From JAHEKO01 sp965212505 (GTDB lineage Bacteria; Acidobacteriota; Thermoanaerobaculia; Multivoradales; JAHEKO01): 64,000 nucleotides of DNA. Both the position numbers and the translations under genes were made by a program. The first letter of the stretch is position 1. Each line of letters begins with the position of its first letter. The notes below the pieces were generated by a model. It was not told the origin of the DNA. It saw only the letters and a program-made list of their open reading frames with translations, and made no database searches. Below, piece by piece: positions 1 through 9,512 of the stretch. Location of the stretch: positions 2,542,001-2,606,000 of the forward strand of contig OZ243123.1 in the NCBI GenBank assembly GCA_965212505.1, given 5' to 3'.

Positions 1-3000
1 CTGAGCCAGCGGCTCGACCGCATCCACAAAGTCTCCGTGGGCCACGATCATGAAGTCCGCCGCTGTCGCCGTCACGTCGACCGCTGCCGGAGCGAGTGCA
101 ATCTGAGGCGTCGCCAGGCCCTCGGCCGAAGCTACGTAGAACGTCGCTTCGCCCGGCCGCGCCGCGAAGCTGGCGCTGTAGTCGCCCGGCACACCTTCGA
201 TAAGCACTTCTTGCGCGAAGCGGATCGTCTCTTCGTTCGCCTGATACACGACGACGTCTGTCGACGGGAGTCCGTCTACGCGGTAGGCGCGCCAGCGGTT
301 CCCCGAGAAGTCGAGTACGCCCTCACGAGCACGGAAGTGCCGCGGATAGGTCACCTCGAGCGCGTCGTAGTGCACGAGGTCGTATTCGGCGCCGGTGTCG
401 TGCGGTAGCACCAGACGGAGTGAATTGCCCGCCGCCGACAGCGCCGAGTCCGGCACGGTCACCTCGACCGGCTGGTCGACCAGGCCATCGAACCACTCGT
501 CGGCGAGCTCGACGGTGTTGACGTCGATCACCACGTGGTGGTCCGGGGCGGTCGGGAAGTTGGTGACGCCCCACATCTCGACACGGAGCGAGACCGGACG
601 CGCCCCCGCAACCCAGCCTTCGAGGTCAAACGGGAAGCTCGCCTCAACCGAGCCCGAGGTAGCCAGCAGACCGGCGTCGTACCAGGGGTCGCCGCCCGGA
701 GCGGCGAAGTGGTAGGAGTTCTGGTTCTCGACCCGAGTCGTTTCCATGTAGAAGGACGGGCTGCGGCCCCCCGCAGGCGCCGGGTAGTCGTCCTCCCAGA
801 TGCGCTCGCCGCGAGCTCTCGACTCGAGCGTGTAGACGGCCGTCCGCGTGTAGAGCGAATCGACACTCTTGCCGAGGAAGTCGAAGTACGCCCCCTCGCC
901 AAAGACTCCGGCATTGAAGGTCGAGCCGACCACGCGGATCGGCGTCACACTGCCCCGTCCGCTCACGTAGAGCTCGCTCACCGGCACGTTTGCGTAGTCG
1001 GCGCCGGCAGCCAGGAGCTGCTCGTACGTCACGCGGTGGATGCCATCGTGGTCGACGCGAAGCTCGACTATCGGGGCGATGCCACTTCCGAGCGACGCGG
1101 TCATCGAGGCCACAGCAGCCCGCGCGATGGCACGGCGCTCGCGATCGAGTCGTACCGCACGCCAGTCGATCGGCCGCCGGTCCGGCGTCGTGGTACCGCG
1201 CCGCACCCCGAGCTCGAACGGCCCGTGGTAGCGCGAGTTCCCGAAGAGGTCGCGGTCTTCGAGAACAAAACGATCGCCCTCCACACCACTCGCCTCGAAG
1301 GTATACGTCTGCGGTTCGAGCGCATGCCCGAGGCGAGTTCGCACCAGGTCGCGGTTGATCCGCACCATGCCGTGCTCGCCCATGGCCCACAGGTTGAAGC
1401 CGACGTTGCCGACCTCGGTGGCAGTCGTCCAGGTGAACGACACGCTGCCGCCACCCCCGGTCGCCTCGAACCCGGCCAAGGTGACCGGCGTCGTCGTGAC
1501 GCCGCCGCTCCAGAAGCCGAAGTCCTGATCGGCAACGTTGGCAGCCACGATGGGTACCGGCTGAACACCGCCGGTACCGGTCTGAGTCGTCTGCACATAG
1601 TCGTCGACGATCGTGCCCGTGGTGTCAGTTTCGACCTCGTAGTCGCCAGGTGGCAAATCGGTGAAGATGTAGTCACCCAGCCCGTCAGTGGTTGTCGTCC
1701 CGATCAGGAAGCGGGAGCCACCCACTACGCGGTAGAGCCGCACTGTGGCTGTCGGTACCACCGGCTCGCCCGGCTCGTCATGGTCGGCGTCGACGTTTTG
1801 GTCTTCGAAGACCGTGCCGCTGATCGAGAAGCCCAGCCCCACCGGCGCTTCGAAGCCGAAGTCGGCGCTGAAGTCGCTCTGGAGAACCGCTGTCAGATCG
1901 ATCTGGCAGGCATCCTCCTTGCTCGTGTCGTCGGCTCCCGGACAGGAGAACGGCCCGCCGGACGGGGTGCGCGTGAAGCCGGTGGTGACACCGTGACGAT
2001 CGGTCACAGTCACCCAATAGGTGCTCGCCGGCAGGCCGAGGAACTCGTACTCACCGATTTCGTCGGTGGTCGCTTCGCGCAGCAGGTTGTCGTCGCCGGA
2101 GAACGGCTCGTAGACGTCGTCGCCGTCGTCGAGCCAGAGCTGAACCGTCACGCCCTCGATGCCCGGCTCGCCGAGATCGACAAAACCGTCGCCGTCGAGG
2201 TCGTGCCAGACAAAGCTCCCGATGGTCCCCGAACCGTCGGACGGCGCGTAGCCAAAGTCGGCAGTATCGATGTCTTCACCACCGACGATGACGATCGGCG
2301 AGGCCGCGGTCTGGGTGTTGTTCAACGTCGCCAAGACGAGCGCCACGTCGGTGACCACCACGTCGTAGCTCCCCGGCTGCAGGCCGGTGAAGTCGTAGTT
2401 GCCGTTGTCGTCGGTCGTTGTCGTCGCCAGGATGTTGCCGGTGGCGGTGTCGACCAGGTTGACCGTCACTCCCTCGAGACCCGGCTCGCCCACGTCCTGC
2501 CCCCCGTCACCGTCTTCGTCGAGATAGACGGTGTCTCCGATGGAAGCGGCTGTCGGATCGTCGAAGCCGAAGTCGAGGTGGGTAAAGGTATCGCCGTCGG
2601 CGACGGAGATGGTGTAGGTGTCGTCACCGCCGTTGTTGGTCGGCACCGTGTTGTAGGTGCCAGGCAGCGTGGCGACGTCGACGTAGACGAAGTAGTCGCC
2701 CGGCGCCAGGCCGGTCGCGAGCCACGTGCCATCGGGGCCAGTGGTCACTGTGCAGGTCGGCGTGCACGACGGGCCATCGATCTCGATGGTAACGCCGGCG
2801 ATCCCGACCTCTCCAGGATCCTGCAAGCCGTCGCCGTTGTCGTCGGACCAGACACGATCGCCCAGTACGCCCGTCCCAGCGTTCGGCACGTAGCCGAAGT
2901 CGGCGTCTTCGAAGAACTCGCCCTCGCTGGCCGCAATCACCGCCGACGGATTGACGCCGGCCGGATAGGTCGTCTCGACCAGATCGCCCGCGGTGGTGAC

Positions 3001-6000
3001 CGGTAGGGTCGTCTCGTCGACGTCGACGAAGTAGCTGCCGACGACAAGATCGCCAAAGAGGTACTTTCCGTTTGCGTCGGTGACGGTTGTGGCCGTTGGC
3101 GCGACACCGTCGTCGCCGCCCGGCTCGAAGACACCGTCGCCGTCGAGGTCGGGCCAGAGGTTGACCGTCACTCCGGTCAATCCCGCCTCGGCCGGACCCT
3201 GTTGGCCGTCGCCGTCACCATCGAGCCAGACCGAGTCGCCGATCGAAGCCGACGTGATGTCACGCACGTAGCCGAAGTCGATGTCGGTCAGATCGGCGCC
3301 CGCCACCGTGATCGGGTACTCATCGAGCCCGCTCGTCAGACGATAGCCGTCGAGCACGAGGTCGACGTCGGTGACCACCACCTGGTAGTCGCCGTCGAGG
3401 AGCCCGTTGAAGCTGTAGTCGCCATTCGCGTCCGTCGTCGTTGTCGCCATGACGACGTCGTCAGAGGTACCAAAGATCAGGTCCGGCCCAGCGATCACGA
3501 GGTCGAGCGTCACACCCGAGAAGCCGGCCTCACCGACATCTTCGATGCCGTCCTTGTCGTCGTCGAGATAGACCGTTCCGGAGACGTTAGAGAGTGAACC
3601 GTTTTGGTAGCCGAAGTCCTGTGTCAGATCCGAAGTTCCAAGCGCGATCGAGGTTGTACCCAGGTCGTCACAGACCACACCGCACGGCGTGTCTGGAACG
3701 CTCGGGTCACCGGTCTGCGTGTAGCCGGTCAGAACGTTGCCGGTATCGGTGACGTCGACCTGGTACGAGCCCGGAGCCCGATTGACGAACTCGTAGGAGC
3801 CGTCGGTCCCTGTCGTCGTTGTCGATACGACCACATCGTCGCCGGTCCCAAAGACGGCGTCCGGGCCCGGAGCGATCAGATCGACGGTCACCCCTGAGAT
3901 ACCGGGCTCGCCCGGATCCTGAACGCCGTCCCCGTCCGCGTCACTCCAGACGCGGTCGCCGATCAGCCCGGCTGCGTTGTAGCCAAAGTCGACGCCGGTG
4001 AAGTCACCGCCCGAGATGGCGACCGCGAGAAGGTCCGCCGTGGCGGGTGCGGTGGTGCCACTCAGTCCAGAGAGCTCGCTCGCCGTGTCGGTGATCGAGA
4101 TCGTGTAGTTGCCGTCCGGGAGGTTGGTGAAGGCAAAGTTGCCATTCGCGTCGGTGATCGCCGTCGCGACGACCGAGCCGCCCGAATCGAGCAGAGTCAC
4201 CGTCACGCCGGGGATTCCGAGCTCGTCGATGTCCTGCACCCCGTCGCCGTCCAGGTCGAGCCAGACGCGGTCTCGAATGGTGTAGAGAGCGCCAACGCCC
4301 GTGCAAAAGTTGATCGCGTCGATCGCACCTTCGCCAGCGAGATTCACCACGAACTCACGCACACCCACCTGGTTGGTCGTGAGTCGATCGAAGCTGTTGT
4401 CGCCGAGCGGCGTCACGATCGGCACATTGGCGATCGGAGCACCGAGCGCGTCGAAGAAGTCGACCGAGTTACCGGCCGCTTCGATGTCGAGGAAGTCGAT
4501 GCTCTCGACCTCCACGTCGTGCGTGAAGGTAAAGGTGATCGTCCCGCCGTCGCTCGAGTCGTCCGGACCTAGCGCGTCGCCATCCTCGGAGATGATGAGC
4601 ACGTTGCCGAGCGCCGTGCAATTCTCGCCCGTCTGGCCCAGCTCTCCCCCGGCACCGTCACCCGGTCCTGGAGGAGCGCAGGTCAGGTTGGGCGAGCCGA
4701 GGTCGTAGTCGACGCCGGTCGGCGTTCCACTGTCAAAGATCATCGCCGGCCCGGTCGAAGGTGCGTTGGGCGCTACCGTGATCTGAAGGCCCCAATCGGC
4801 GAACTCATCGTCGATCGTCTGACCGAGCGCGAATGCGTTACCGAGCGCGTCGACCTCGAAGCCGATACTCGAGAGGCAGACGGCGGCGTAACCAAAGTCG
4901 ATGTCGGCAATCATCTCGCCCGCGATCACGGTGATCGGATCGGTCGGGTCGGGCAGACTCTGCGGACCCGAGGTCAGGTTGAAACCGGTCAGCACCGAGC
5001 CGGTGTCGGTGACGTCGACGCTGTACTCGCCCGGTGTCACACCGGTGAAGAGATAGGTGCCATCTGCGCCCGTGGTAACCGTATCGAGGACCGCGTCGTC
5101 GGCCGTTCCAAGGATGCCGTCCGCGCCTGGACCGATCAGGTTCAGGGTCACTCCGGAGATGCCGATCTCCCCCGGATCCTGCACACCGTCGGCATCGATA
5201 TCGCCCCAGACCCGATCACCGATGATTGCGGTCAACGGGTCGACGTTGGTGTACGGGAAGTCGACGTCGAAGAAGGTCTCGGTCGAGGTGATCGTGATCG
5301 TGGTCACCGGGTTGACCGATCCCGGCGAGATGGTCAGGCCAGAAGGCAGCGTCGTCTCGTCCACGAAGACGTCGTACGTCCCCGGACCGAGCTCCGAGAA
5401 GAGATAGCGGCCATCGGCATCTGTGATCAAGGTCGGGCAGTCGACAGCCGGCGTACACGTGCCGTCGCGAAGCTCCACCGTCACGTTCGGGATGCCCGGC
5501 TCGCCGATGTCGTGAACACCGTCCCCATCGAGGTCCATCCAGACCAGGTCACCGATCGCGCCGCCGGCTGGATCGACCGGGTCGGTCACGGTAGCCATCG
5601 CCGGCTCGATGTCTTCGAACGCATCGGCGGTCGCCACGTTGGTGATCTCGCTGACGCCGAGTGGCGAGTCGGCCAGCACGTCAAAGGTGGCGGTGATGGT
5701 CTCGCCCGCGGCGAGCGCGAACTCGTCGGCAGTGAGGACGACCGACGGGAGCTCGCCGTCGACGAGCTGGATGGCGCTCACGCCAAAGTTGTCCCGTACG
5801 ACCGTACTGTGAATGCCGGCGGTGATGACGACGTCGTCGATGTCGTATGACTCCCCTGCCTCCAGCGTGTCGTCGATCCGGAACCGGATCGTGGTCGTGT
5901 CGGAGATGAACGGTGTGAGGTCGTAGCTCTTCGTGCCCGTGGCGTCGTTCTGCAGATCGCCGAGCGCCGAGAAAATCACACCGTCACGGGAGGCCTCGAA

Positions 6001-8949
6001 GAAGACTCGATCACCGTCGGAGAGGCTTCCCGTGTCTGAATGGTCGAAGCTGAGAATCGCTACGACCGAGCCGGACAGGTCGACCGTCCGAGTGAGCGAG
6101 TTGTCGATGGCGCCGCCGATCACCAGCTCTCCGGTATCGACCGTGACGTCGCCCGTCGACGGGCCGGCGCCTCCAGCGTCGACCTCTACCCACGGACCGC
6201 TCCAGTTGGTCCCACCCGCGAAGCTCCCTGACGAGAAATCGTCGCTCGCGGAAATGCTGCTGTCCATAGCGTGGACTTCGAGTCGGCTCGACTCGAAGAA
6301 CTCGTCAGTGCCCCCGAAATCGCTCCCATTCAGGCGCAGCCTGACCACCGTGTCCGCCGCAATGAAAGCTGAGATGTCGTAACCCGCCGTACCCGAGGTA
6401 TTGGGGTTCTGATCTCCGTCGATGTCGTTCAGCTCCGGCAGCGCGGTGAAGGAACCCCCGCCATTGCTCGAGAGCTCGACCTGTACGCCGTCGCCCTCAT
6501 CAACCCCCGTGTCCATGGCGAACTCGAAGATGAGAGCCGCAAAGCCTCCGGCGTACGCCGACAGATCAACCTGTCGCTCGATCGCCGATCCCGCATCGGT
6601 CATGCTGACTGTACCGGTTGGAGCCGCCGTGATGACCACGTCTCCGGCGCCAGGATCCTGGGCACCGCCATCGGCATCGGTCTCCGTCCACGAGCCATCC
6701 CAGAAGTGCGGGCCGTTGTTGTTCGAGAAAGACGAGACATCGAACAGATCCCGAACGAACCGCTGTCTCGGACCGGTCACCTGGGTGGTGTTGGTCACCG
6801 CTGTGGTCCCCGCCGGCACCGGATCCGTCAGGGTGACTCCCGTGAGCGGCCCATCGCCGCTGTTGGTGATCGTGACGGTGTAGGTGATCGGCTGCCCCGG
6901 CTGGACGTACTGCCCTGTCGCACTCGACGTCTTCGTCACGCTCAGGTCGCCCTGAACAATCGGATTCGCCTGAGAGTCGACAAAGGTCTCCGAGTCGGAG
7001 GTAACGGTAACCGTGTTGATGATCTCGACCACGTCGTCGGTCAACGGCGTGTACGAGACGACAAAGGTGATCAGGATCTCCGCGCCCGGCAGCAGCGTTT
7101 GCGGCGAGACCACCAGGCCATAGCCGGTGGGATGTCCAGCGTCTGTATCGAGGGGGAAGGCCGTATCCGGTAGTACATCGTCGGCGATCGGCGCTCCATC
7201 GACCTCGGTCGTGTCGGGAACATAGGTGGTATTCGGATCGAGCGTGTCGATCAGGTCAACGTCGGTGATCGGGATGATGCCGCTGTTGACCACCCGAATC
7301 GTGTAGAGAATCGTGTCGCCCGGATCTAGCCCGCCGTTGCCATTGTTGTCGCCGTACAGTGCTCCGTCCTTGAACGCGGTCAGGCTTGCAAACGGCAGCA
7401 CGGTTGTCCCCATGTCGAGCTGCTGTGGCTGGCCGGAGCTGGAGAACTCGGGATCCTGTCCCCAGGCCGCGGTGATGCGCGTGCCGTCGCAGGTGAAAAT
7501 CCTCGTACCGGTCTGGTCGTTGTCGGGCTCGAACAGACGCAACGAGTCCAGATTCCCCGCGCCGGCGAACTCCTGGTCGTACTGTAGCCCCTCGCAGAGG
7601 GTTCCAGCGCCGACGGTGAGCGGCCCCAGGCCGTCGCCGTCGTAGTCGACGTAGATCGTCGTGGTCGCACCGCCGGTCAGGCCAACCGGTGTGATCCAGA
7701 CCGGGCTCGCGTTTTCGGTCAGGTTGGTGCTACCTGGCGCCCAGCCGACCACGGCCGAGGGGGTCAGGGACTCCTCGGGAATCAGCGTATAGCCCCAGTC
7801 GTGAATCGTCTCGTTGCGATCGACGGTGGCGATCGAGAAGAAGTCACCGGCCGGAGCCGCTCCGCCGCCGCAGTCTGTGCCGTCACTGGTCAGCTCGGCG
7901 GCAGAGAGCGGTGCGTTCACCGCCAGAGCTACCTCGACGAAGCTGCCGGCACCGACCGAAACGTCTGTACAACCGCCGAGTTCGTCGACCGCGACTTCGA
8001 TCGGGTCTGTCGGCCCAGGGTTGTAGATGTAGAGATGGACCAAGTCGCCGCCGGTAGTCGAGGCAACCGGACTGAAGTATCGAGCGCTCCAGTCCTCGGT
8101 TGGGAACTGGCTGTACCAGCGCCCTTCGTAGGTTGTCCCCTCGTTTGCCGTCAGCAGGTCGAGCTGAACCTCGCTGGTCGCCGAAACCGTCGCCCCGACG
8201 AGAACGTCCGTAGAGCCGACGGCGCCGACAAGCGTGCTCTCCCCCTCATCGAGCAAGAAGCTGGTGTCATCGGTGCCGTCCGCGTCGAGGTCGACGCTGA
8301 CGGTGGTGCCGTCCTCCTGCGCCATGATCGACATGGCGACAAGCTCGAAGGCGGCGACCGTGCCCTCGCCAACCGGAAGCTCGTAGTCGGAGCCCCACTG
8401 CGAGGTATCGAGCACCTCCACGGCGCCACCGAGCTGGGCCTCGACGCCGCTCGAAGGCCACGCCGCTCGGGTCACCGCCAGAAGCTGCGTCGTCGCAAAC
8501 TTGTCGCCACCGTCGAAGAAGATGTTGTTCGCGTCGCGCACGCCACCGGGAACCGGGACGTCGCTCTCGAGCACCAAGACGTCCCCCGAGAAGATCTGAT
8601 CGTCGGTAGCCGAAACGCAGCTGCCGATCAGCGGCGTGAAGCCGTTCGAACAATCCTGATCTCCCCACACCTCGGTGGTGGCGCCGACCGGCTCGGTGAT
8701 CTCGGCTTCGAAGCCGTCCTCCCAGTGGTCGTAGTAGATGATCGTCTCGTCGGCCGTTGCCGTGATCGAGATGACGGAGTGAATCTCGTCGTTCTCCGAG
8801 AGGCTCTGAATCGCCTCTGCCCAGGTTCGAACCTGCGTCTCCGGATTGGGCACGAAGAACGTTTGAACCTCCGTCTGGGCGAAGCTCGCGCTCACGGTCA
8901 ACAGACCGAGCGCTAGACCCGCCAGCAACTCCTTCGACACACGATACAT
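1..8949 (-). CDS. Giant secreted SdrD_B-repeat protein with C-terminal C25 peptidase module (3' end outside window)
   Basis: One reading frame stays open from the ATG at 8949 to the window edge (2983 codons). An AGGAGG site lies 4 nt upstream of the start. The N-terminus is a signal peptide (MYRVSKELLAGLALGLLTVSASFA). It is followed by a region containing YYDHWEDGFEAEI, two DUF11-type blocks (about 7355-6770, with ITYTVTITNSG), ten SdrD_B-like repeats (about 5580-1530), and a module containing FTWTTATEVGNVGFNLW (about 1500-1200). That module and the sequence after it match the complete C25 protein encoded divergently at 9513. The last residues in the window (DFMIVAHGDF) match the opening of the C25 catalytic domain there (EYVVISHPDF), so the catalytic His/Cys should lie just outside. 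It is probably a cell-surface or secreted cysteine protease on a long repeat stalk. Protease activity is inferred from the paralogue. Confidence 0.85.
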   Translation of the reverse strand, partial: MYRVSKELLAGLALGLLTVSASFAQTEVQTFFVPNPETQVRTWAEAIQSLSENDEIHSVISITATADETIIYYDHWEDGFEAEITEPVGATTEVWGDQDCSNGFTPLIGSCVSATDDQIFSGDVLVLESDVPVPGGVRDANNIFFDGGDKFATTQLLAVTRAAWPSSGVEAQLGGAVEVLDTSQWGSDYELPVGEGTVAAFELVAMSIMAQEDGTTVSVDLDADGTDDTSFLLDEGESTLVGAVGSTDVLVGATVSATSEVQLDLLTANEGTTYEGRWYSQFPTEDWSARYFSPVASTTGGDLVHLYIYNPGPTDPIEVAVDELGGCTDVSVGAGSFVEVALAVNAPLSAAELTSDGTDCGGGAAPAGDFFSIATVDRNETIHDWGYTLIPEESLTPSAVVGWAPGSTNLTENASPVWITPVGLTGGATTTIYVDYDGDGLGPLTVGAGTLCEGLQYDQEFAGAGNLDSLRLFEPDNDQTGTRIFTCDGTRITAAWGQDPEFSSSGQPQQLDMGTTVLPFASLTAFKDGALYGDNNGNGGLDPGDTILYTIRVVNSGIIPITDVDLIDTLDPNTTYVPDTTEVDGAPIADDVLPDTAFPLDTDAGHPTGYGLVVSPQTLLPGAEILITFVVSYTPLTDDVVEIINTVTVTSDSETFVDSQANPIVQGDLSVTKTSSATGQYVQPGQPITYTVTITNSGDGPLTGVTLTDPVPAGTTAVTNTTQVTGPRQRFVRDLFDVSSFSNNNGPHFWDGSWTETDADGGAQDPGAGDVVITAAPTGTVSMTDAGSAIERQVDLSAYAGGFAALIFEFAMDTGVDEGDGVQVELSSNGGGSFTALPELNDIDGDQNPNTSGTAGYDISAFIAADTVVRLRLNGSDFGGTDEFFESSRLEVHAMDSSISASDDFSSGSFAGGTNWSGPWVEVDAGGAGPSTGDVTVDTGELVIGGAIDNSLTRTVDLSGSVVAILSFDHSDTGSLSDGDRVFFEASRDGVIFSALGDLQNDATGTKSYDLTPFISDTTTIRFRIDDTLEAGESYDIDDVVITAGIHSTVVRDNFGVSAIQLVDGELPSVVLTADEFALAAGETITATFDVLADSPLGVSEITNVATADAFEDIEPAMATVTDPVDPAGGAIGDLVWMDLDGDGVHDIGEPGIPNVTVELRDGTCTPAVDCPTLITDADGRYLFSELGPGTYDVFVDETTLPSGLTISPGSVNPVTTITITSTETFFDVDFPYTNVDPLTAIIGDRVWGDIDADGVQDPGEIGISGVTLNLIGPGADGILGTADDAVLDTVTTGADGTYLFTGVTPGEYSVDVTDTGSVLTGFNLTSGPQSLPDPTDPITVIAGEMIADIDFGYAAVCLSSIGFEVDALGNAFALGQTIDDEFADWGLQITVAPNAPSTGPAMIFDSGTPTGVDYDLGSPNLTCAPPGPGDGAGGELGQTGENCTALGNVLIISEDGDALGPDDSSDGGTITFTFTHDVEVESIDFLDIEAAGNSVDFFDALGAPIANVPIVTPLGDNSFDRLTTNQVGVREFVVNLAGEGAIDAINFCTGVGALYTIRDRVWLDLDGDGVQDIDELGIPGVTVTLLDSGGSVVATAITDANGNFAFTNLPDGNYTISITDTASELSGLSGTTAPATADLLAVAISGGDFTGVDFGYNAAGLIGDRVWSDADGDGVQDPGEPGISGVTVDLIAPGPDAVFGTGDDVVVSTTTTGTDGSYEFVNRAPGSYQVDVTDTGNVLTGYTQTGDPSVPDTPCGVVCDDLGTTSIALGTSDLTQDFGYQNGSLSNVSGTVYLDDDKDGIEDVGEAGFSGVTLDLVIAGPDLIFGTSDDVVMATTTTDANGDYSFNGLLDGDYQVVVTDVDLVLDGYRLTSGLDEYPITVAGADLTDIDFGYVRDITSASIGDSVWLDGDGDGQQGPAEAGLTGVTVNLWPDLDGDGVFEPGGDDGVAPTATTVTDANGKYLFGDLVVGSYFVDVDETTLPVTTAGDLVETTYPAGVNPSAVIAASEGEFFEDADFGYVPNAGTGVLGDRVWSDDNGDGLQDPGEVGIAGVTIEIDGPSCTPTCTVTTGPDGTWLATGLAPGDYFVYVDVATLPGTYNTVPTNNGGDDTYTISVADGDTFTHLDFGFDDPTAASIGDTVYLDEDGDGGQDVGEPGLEGVTVNLVDTATGNILATTTTDDNGNYDFTGLQPGSYDVVVTDVALVLATLNNTQTAASPIVIVGGEDIDTADFGYAPSDGSGTIGSFVWHDLDGDGFVDLGEPGIEGVTVQLWLDDGDDVYEPFSGDDNLLREATTDEIGEYEFLGLPASTYWVTVTDRHGVTTGFTRTPSGGPFSCPGADDTSKEDACQIDLTAVLQSDFSADFGFEAPVGLGFSISGTVFEDQNVDADHDEPGEPVVPTATVRLYRVVGGSRFLIGTTTTDGLGDYIFTDLPPGDYEVETDTTGTIVDDYVQTTQTGTGGVQPVPIVAANVADQDFGFWSGGVTTTPVTLAGFEATGGGGSVSFTWTTATEVGNVGFNLWAMGEHGMVRINRDLVRTRLGHALEPQTYTFEASGVEGDRFVLEDRDLFGNSRYHGPFELGVRRGTTTPDRRPIDWRAVRLDRERRAIARAAVASMTASLGSGIAPIVELRVDHDGIHRVTYEQLLAAGADYANVPVSELYVSGRGSVTPIRVVGSTFNAGVFGEGAYFDFLGKSVDSLYTRTAVYTLESRARGERIWEDDYPAPAGGRSPSFYMETTRVENQNSYHFAAPGGDPWYDAGLLATSGSVEASFPFDLEGWVAGARPVSLRVEMWGVTNFPTAPDHHVVIDVNTVELADEWFDGLVDQPVEVTVPDSALSAAGNSLRLVLPHDTGAEYDLVHYDALEVTYPRHFRAREGVLDFSGNRWRAYRVDGLPSTDVVVYQANEETIRFAQEVLIEGVPGDYSASFAARPGEATFYVASAEGLATPQIALAPAAVDVTATAADFMIVAHGDFVDAVEPLAQ
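1530..5580 (-). repeat. Ten SdrD_B-like protein repeats
   Basis: Within the giant protein, about ten units of 100-130 residues begin with variants of IGDRVWxDxDGDGxQDPGEPGI followed by GVTVxL, and end near DFGY. The DxDxDG-type loops resemble calcium sites of Cna_B/SdrD_B folds. Unit starts lie near 5580, 5235, 4285, 3985, 3605, 3255, 2885, 2560, 2245 and 1840 (minus strand). The second and third units are separated by a different domain of about 200 residues (about 4880-4290). The units diverge at DNA level, so this is an old expansion and not a recent tandem duplication. Boundaries are approximate. Confidence 0.8.
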
Positions 8950-9512
8950 GCTGCCTCCTGGCCGGCGCGGCTTCCGGCGGAGAGTGACGTTCAGCGTTCT
9001 TGCCGAGCGCTCGCTCTCCGACAAACTCCAGCTAAACCAGCGGATTCTCAACCAGCGCTCCGCCACCGCTATCACCGGTTCCCGGGCTGCCGCCCAGGGC
9101 GATCTCGACCAGCTGACCGCGATCGACGATCTCGGGCTTCTGGTAGGGACGACGCTCGGAGTCGCTTCGATTTCGGCGACCGTCACCGGGTCTTTCGGAA
9201 GTGGCGCACTTCATGGCTTAGGTTTTTCGCCGATTTCGCCCAAAATTCATATGAAGGGCTCCATAGACGCCGCCGCCACTTTTCCGGCGCGCAAGGGGGA
9301 CGTCAGCCTGAATTCCGGCGACTGGGACGAACGACCCTCAAGCTCCGCTCGAAGCCAGACCGCCTCAGGTTTGCCCAAGAGAACAGGCCACACCGGGGCC
9401 TCGGCGAAGCTCTCGAGGGAAAGAAACGGCTGGCAGGGGGCTTGCTCACTAGAGGGGCGTCCGACCCGAGGCGACCGCCGTCTCACGGTCGAACGGATTG
9501 ACGAGGAACCAA
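8950..9512. other. Intergenic region between the two divergent C25 protease genes
   Basis: This 563-bp stretch separates the two protease start codons. It holds the candidate lasso precursor (9032-9214, minus strand) and locally AT-richer DNA around 9220-9256, which includes the 10-bp palindrome TTCATATGAA (9246-9255) just upstream of that ORF. Promoters for the precursor, and perhaps for the plus-strand protease, probably lie here. No convincing -35/-10 pair could be fixed by eye. Confidence 0.45.
9032..9214 (-). CDS. Candidate lasso-type RiPP precursor peptide
   Basis: This 60-residue ORF reads through a near-perfect lasso leader motif YxxPxLxxxGxxxxxT: Y24, P27, I29, G33, and Ala39 in place of Thr at the penultimate leader position. 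The predicted core starts at G41 (GGSPGTGDSGGG...) and would allow a G1-D8 eight-residue macrolactam ring, with a 12-residue tail ending in V60. The leader is long (40 residues) and its N-terminus is Arg-rich. No good ribosome site precedes the ATG. It lies 82 bp upstream of, and in the same direction as, the giant protease gene, and 3.5 kb from the maturation genes at 12676-16156. The motif is seen directly. Its role as substrate of those enzymes is inferred. It could instead be a chance ORF, but the correctly spaced motif next to a matching enzyme set argues against that. Confidence 0.7.
   Translation of the reverse strand: MKCATSERPGDGRRNRSDSERRPYQKPEIVDRGQLVEIALGGSPGTGDSGGGALVENPLV

Noticed and set aside
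535..3006. An 823-residue plus-strand open frame
   Set aside because: It lies antisense to the SdrD_B repeats of the giant gene, has no family likeness and no ribosome site; long open antisense frames are expected in such GC-rich repeat DNA.
9246..9255. Palindrome TTCATATGAA as an operator
   Set aside because: Only 10 bp and not repeated nearby; noted in the intergenic entry but too short to call a site.
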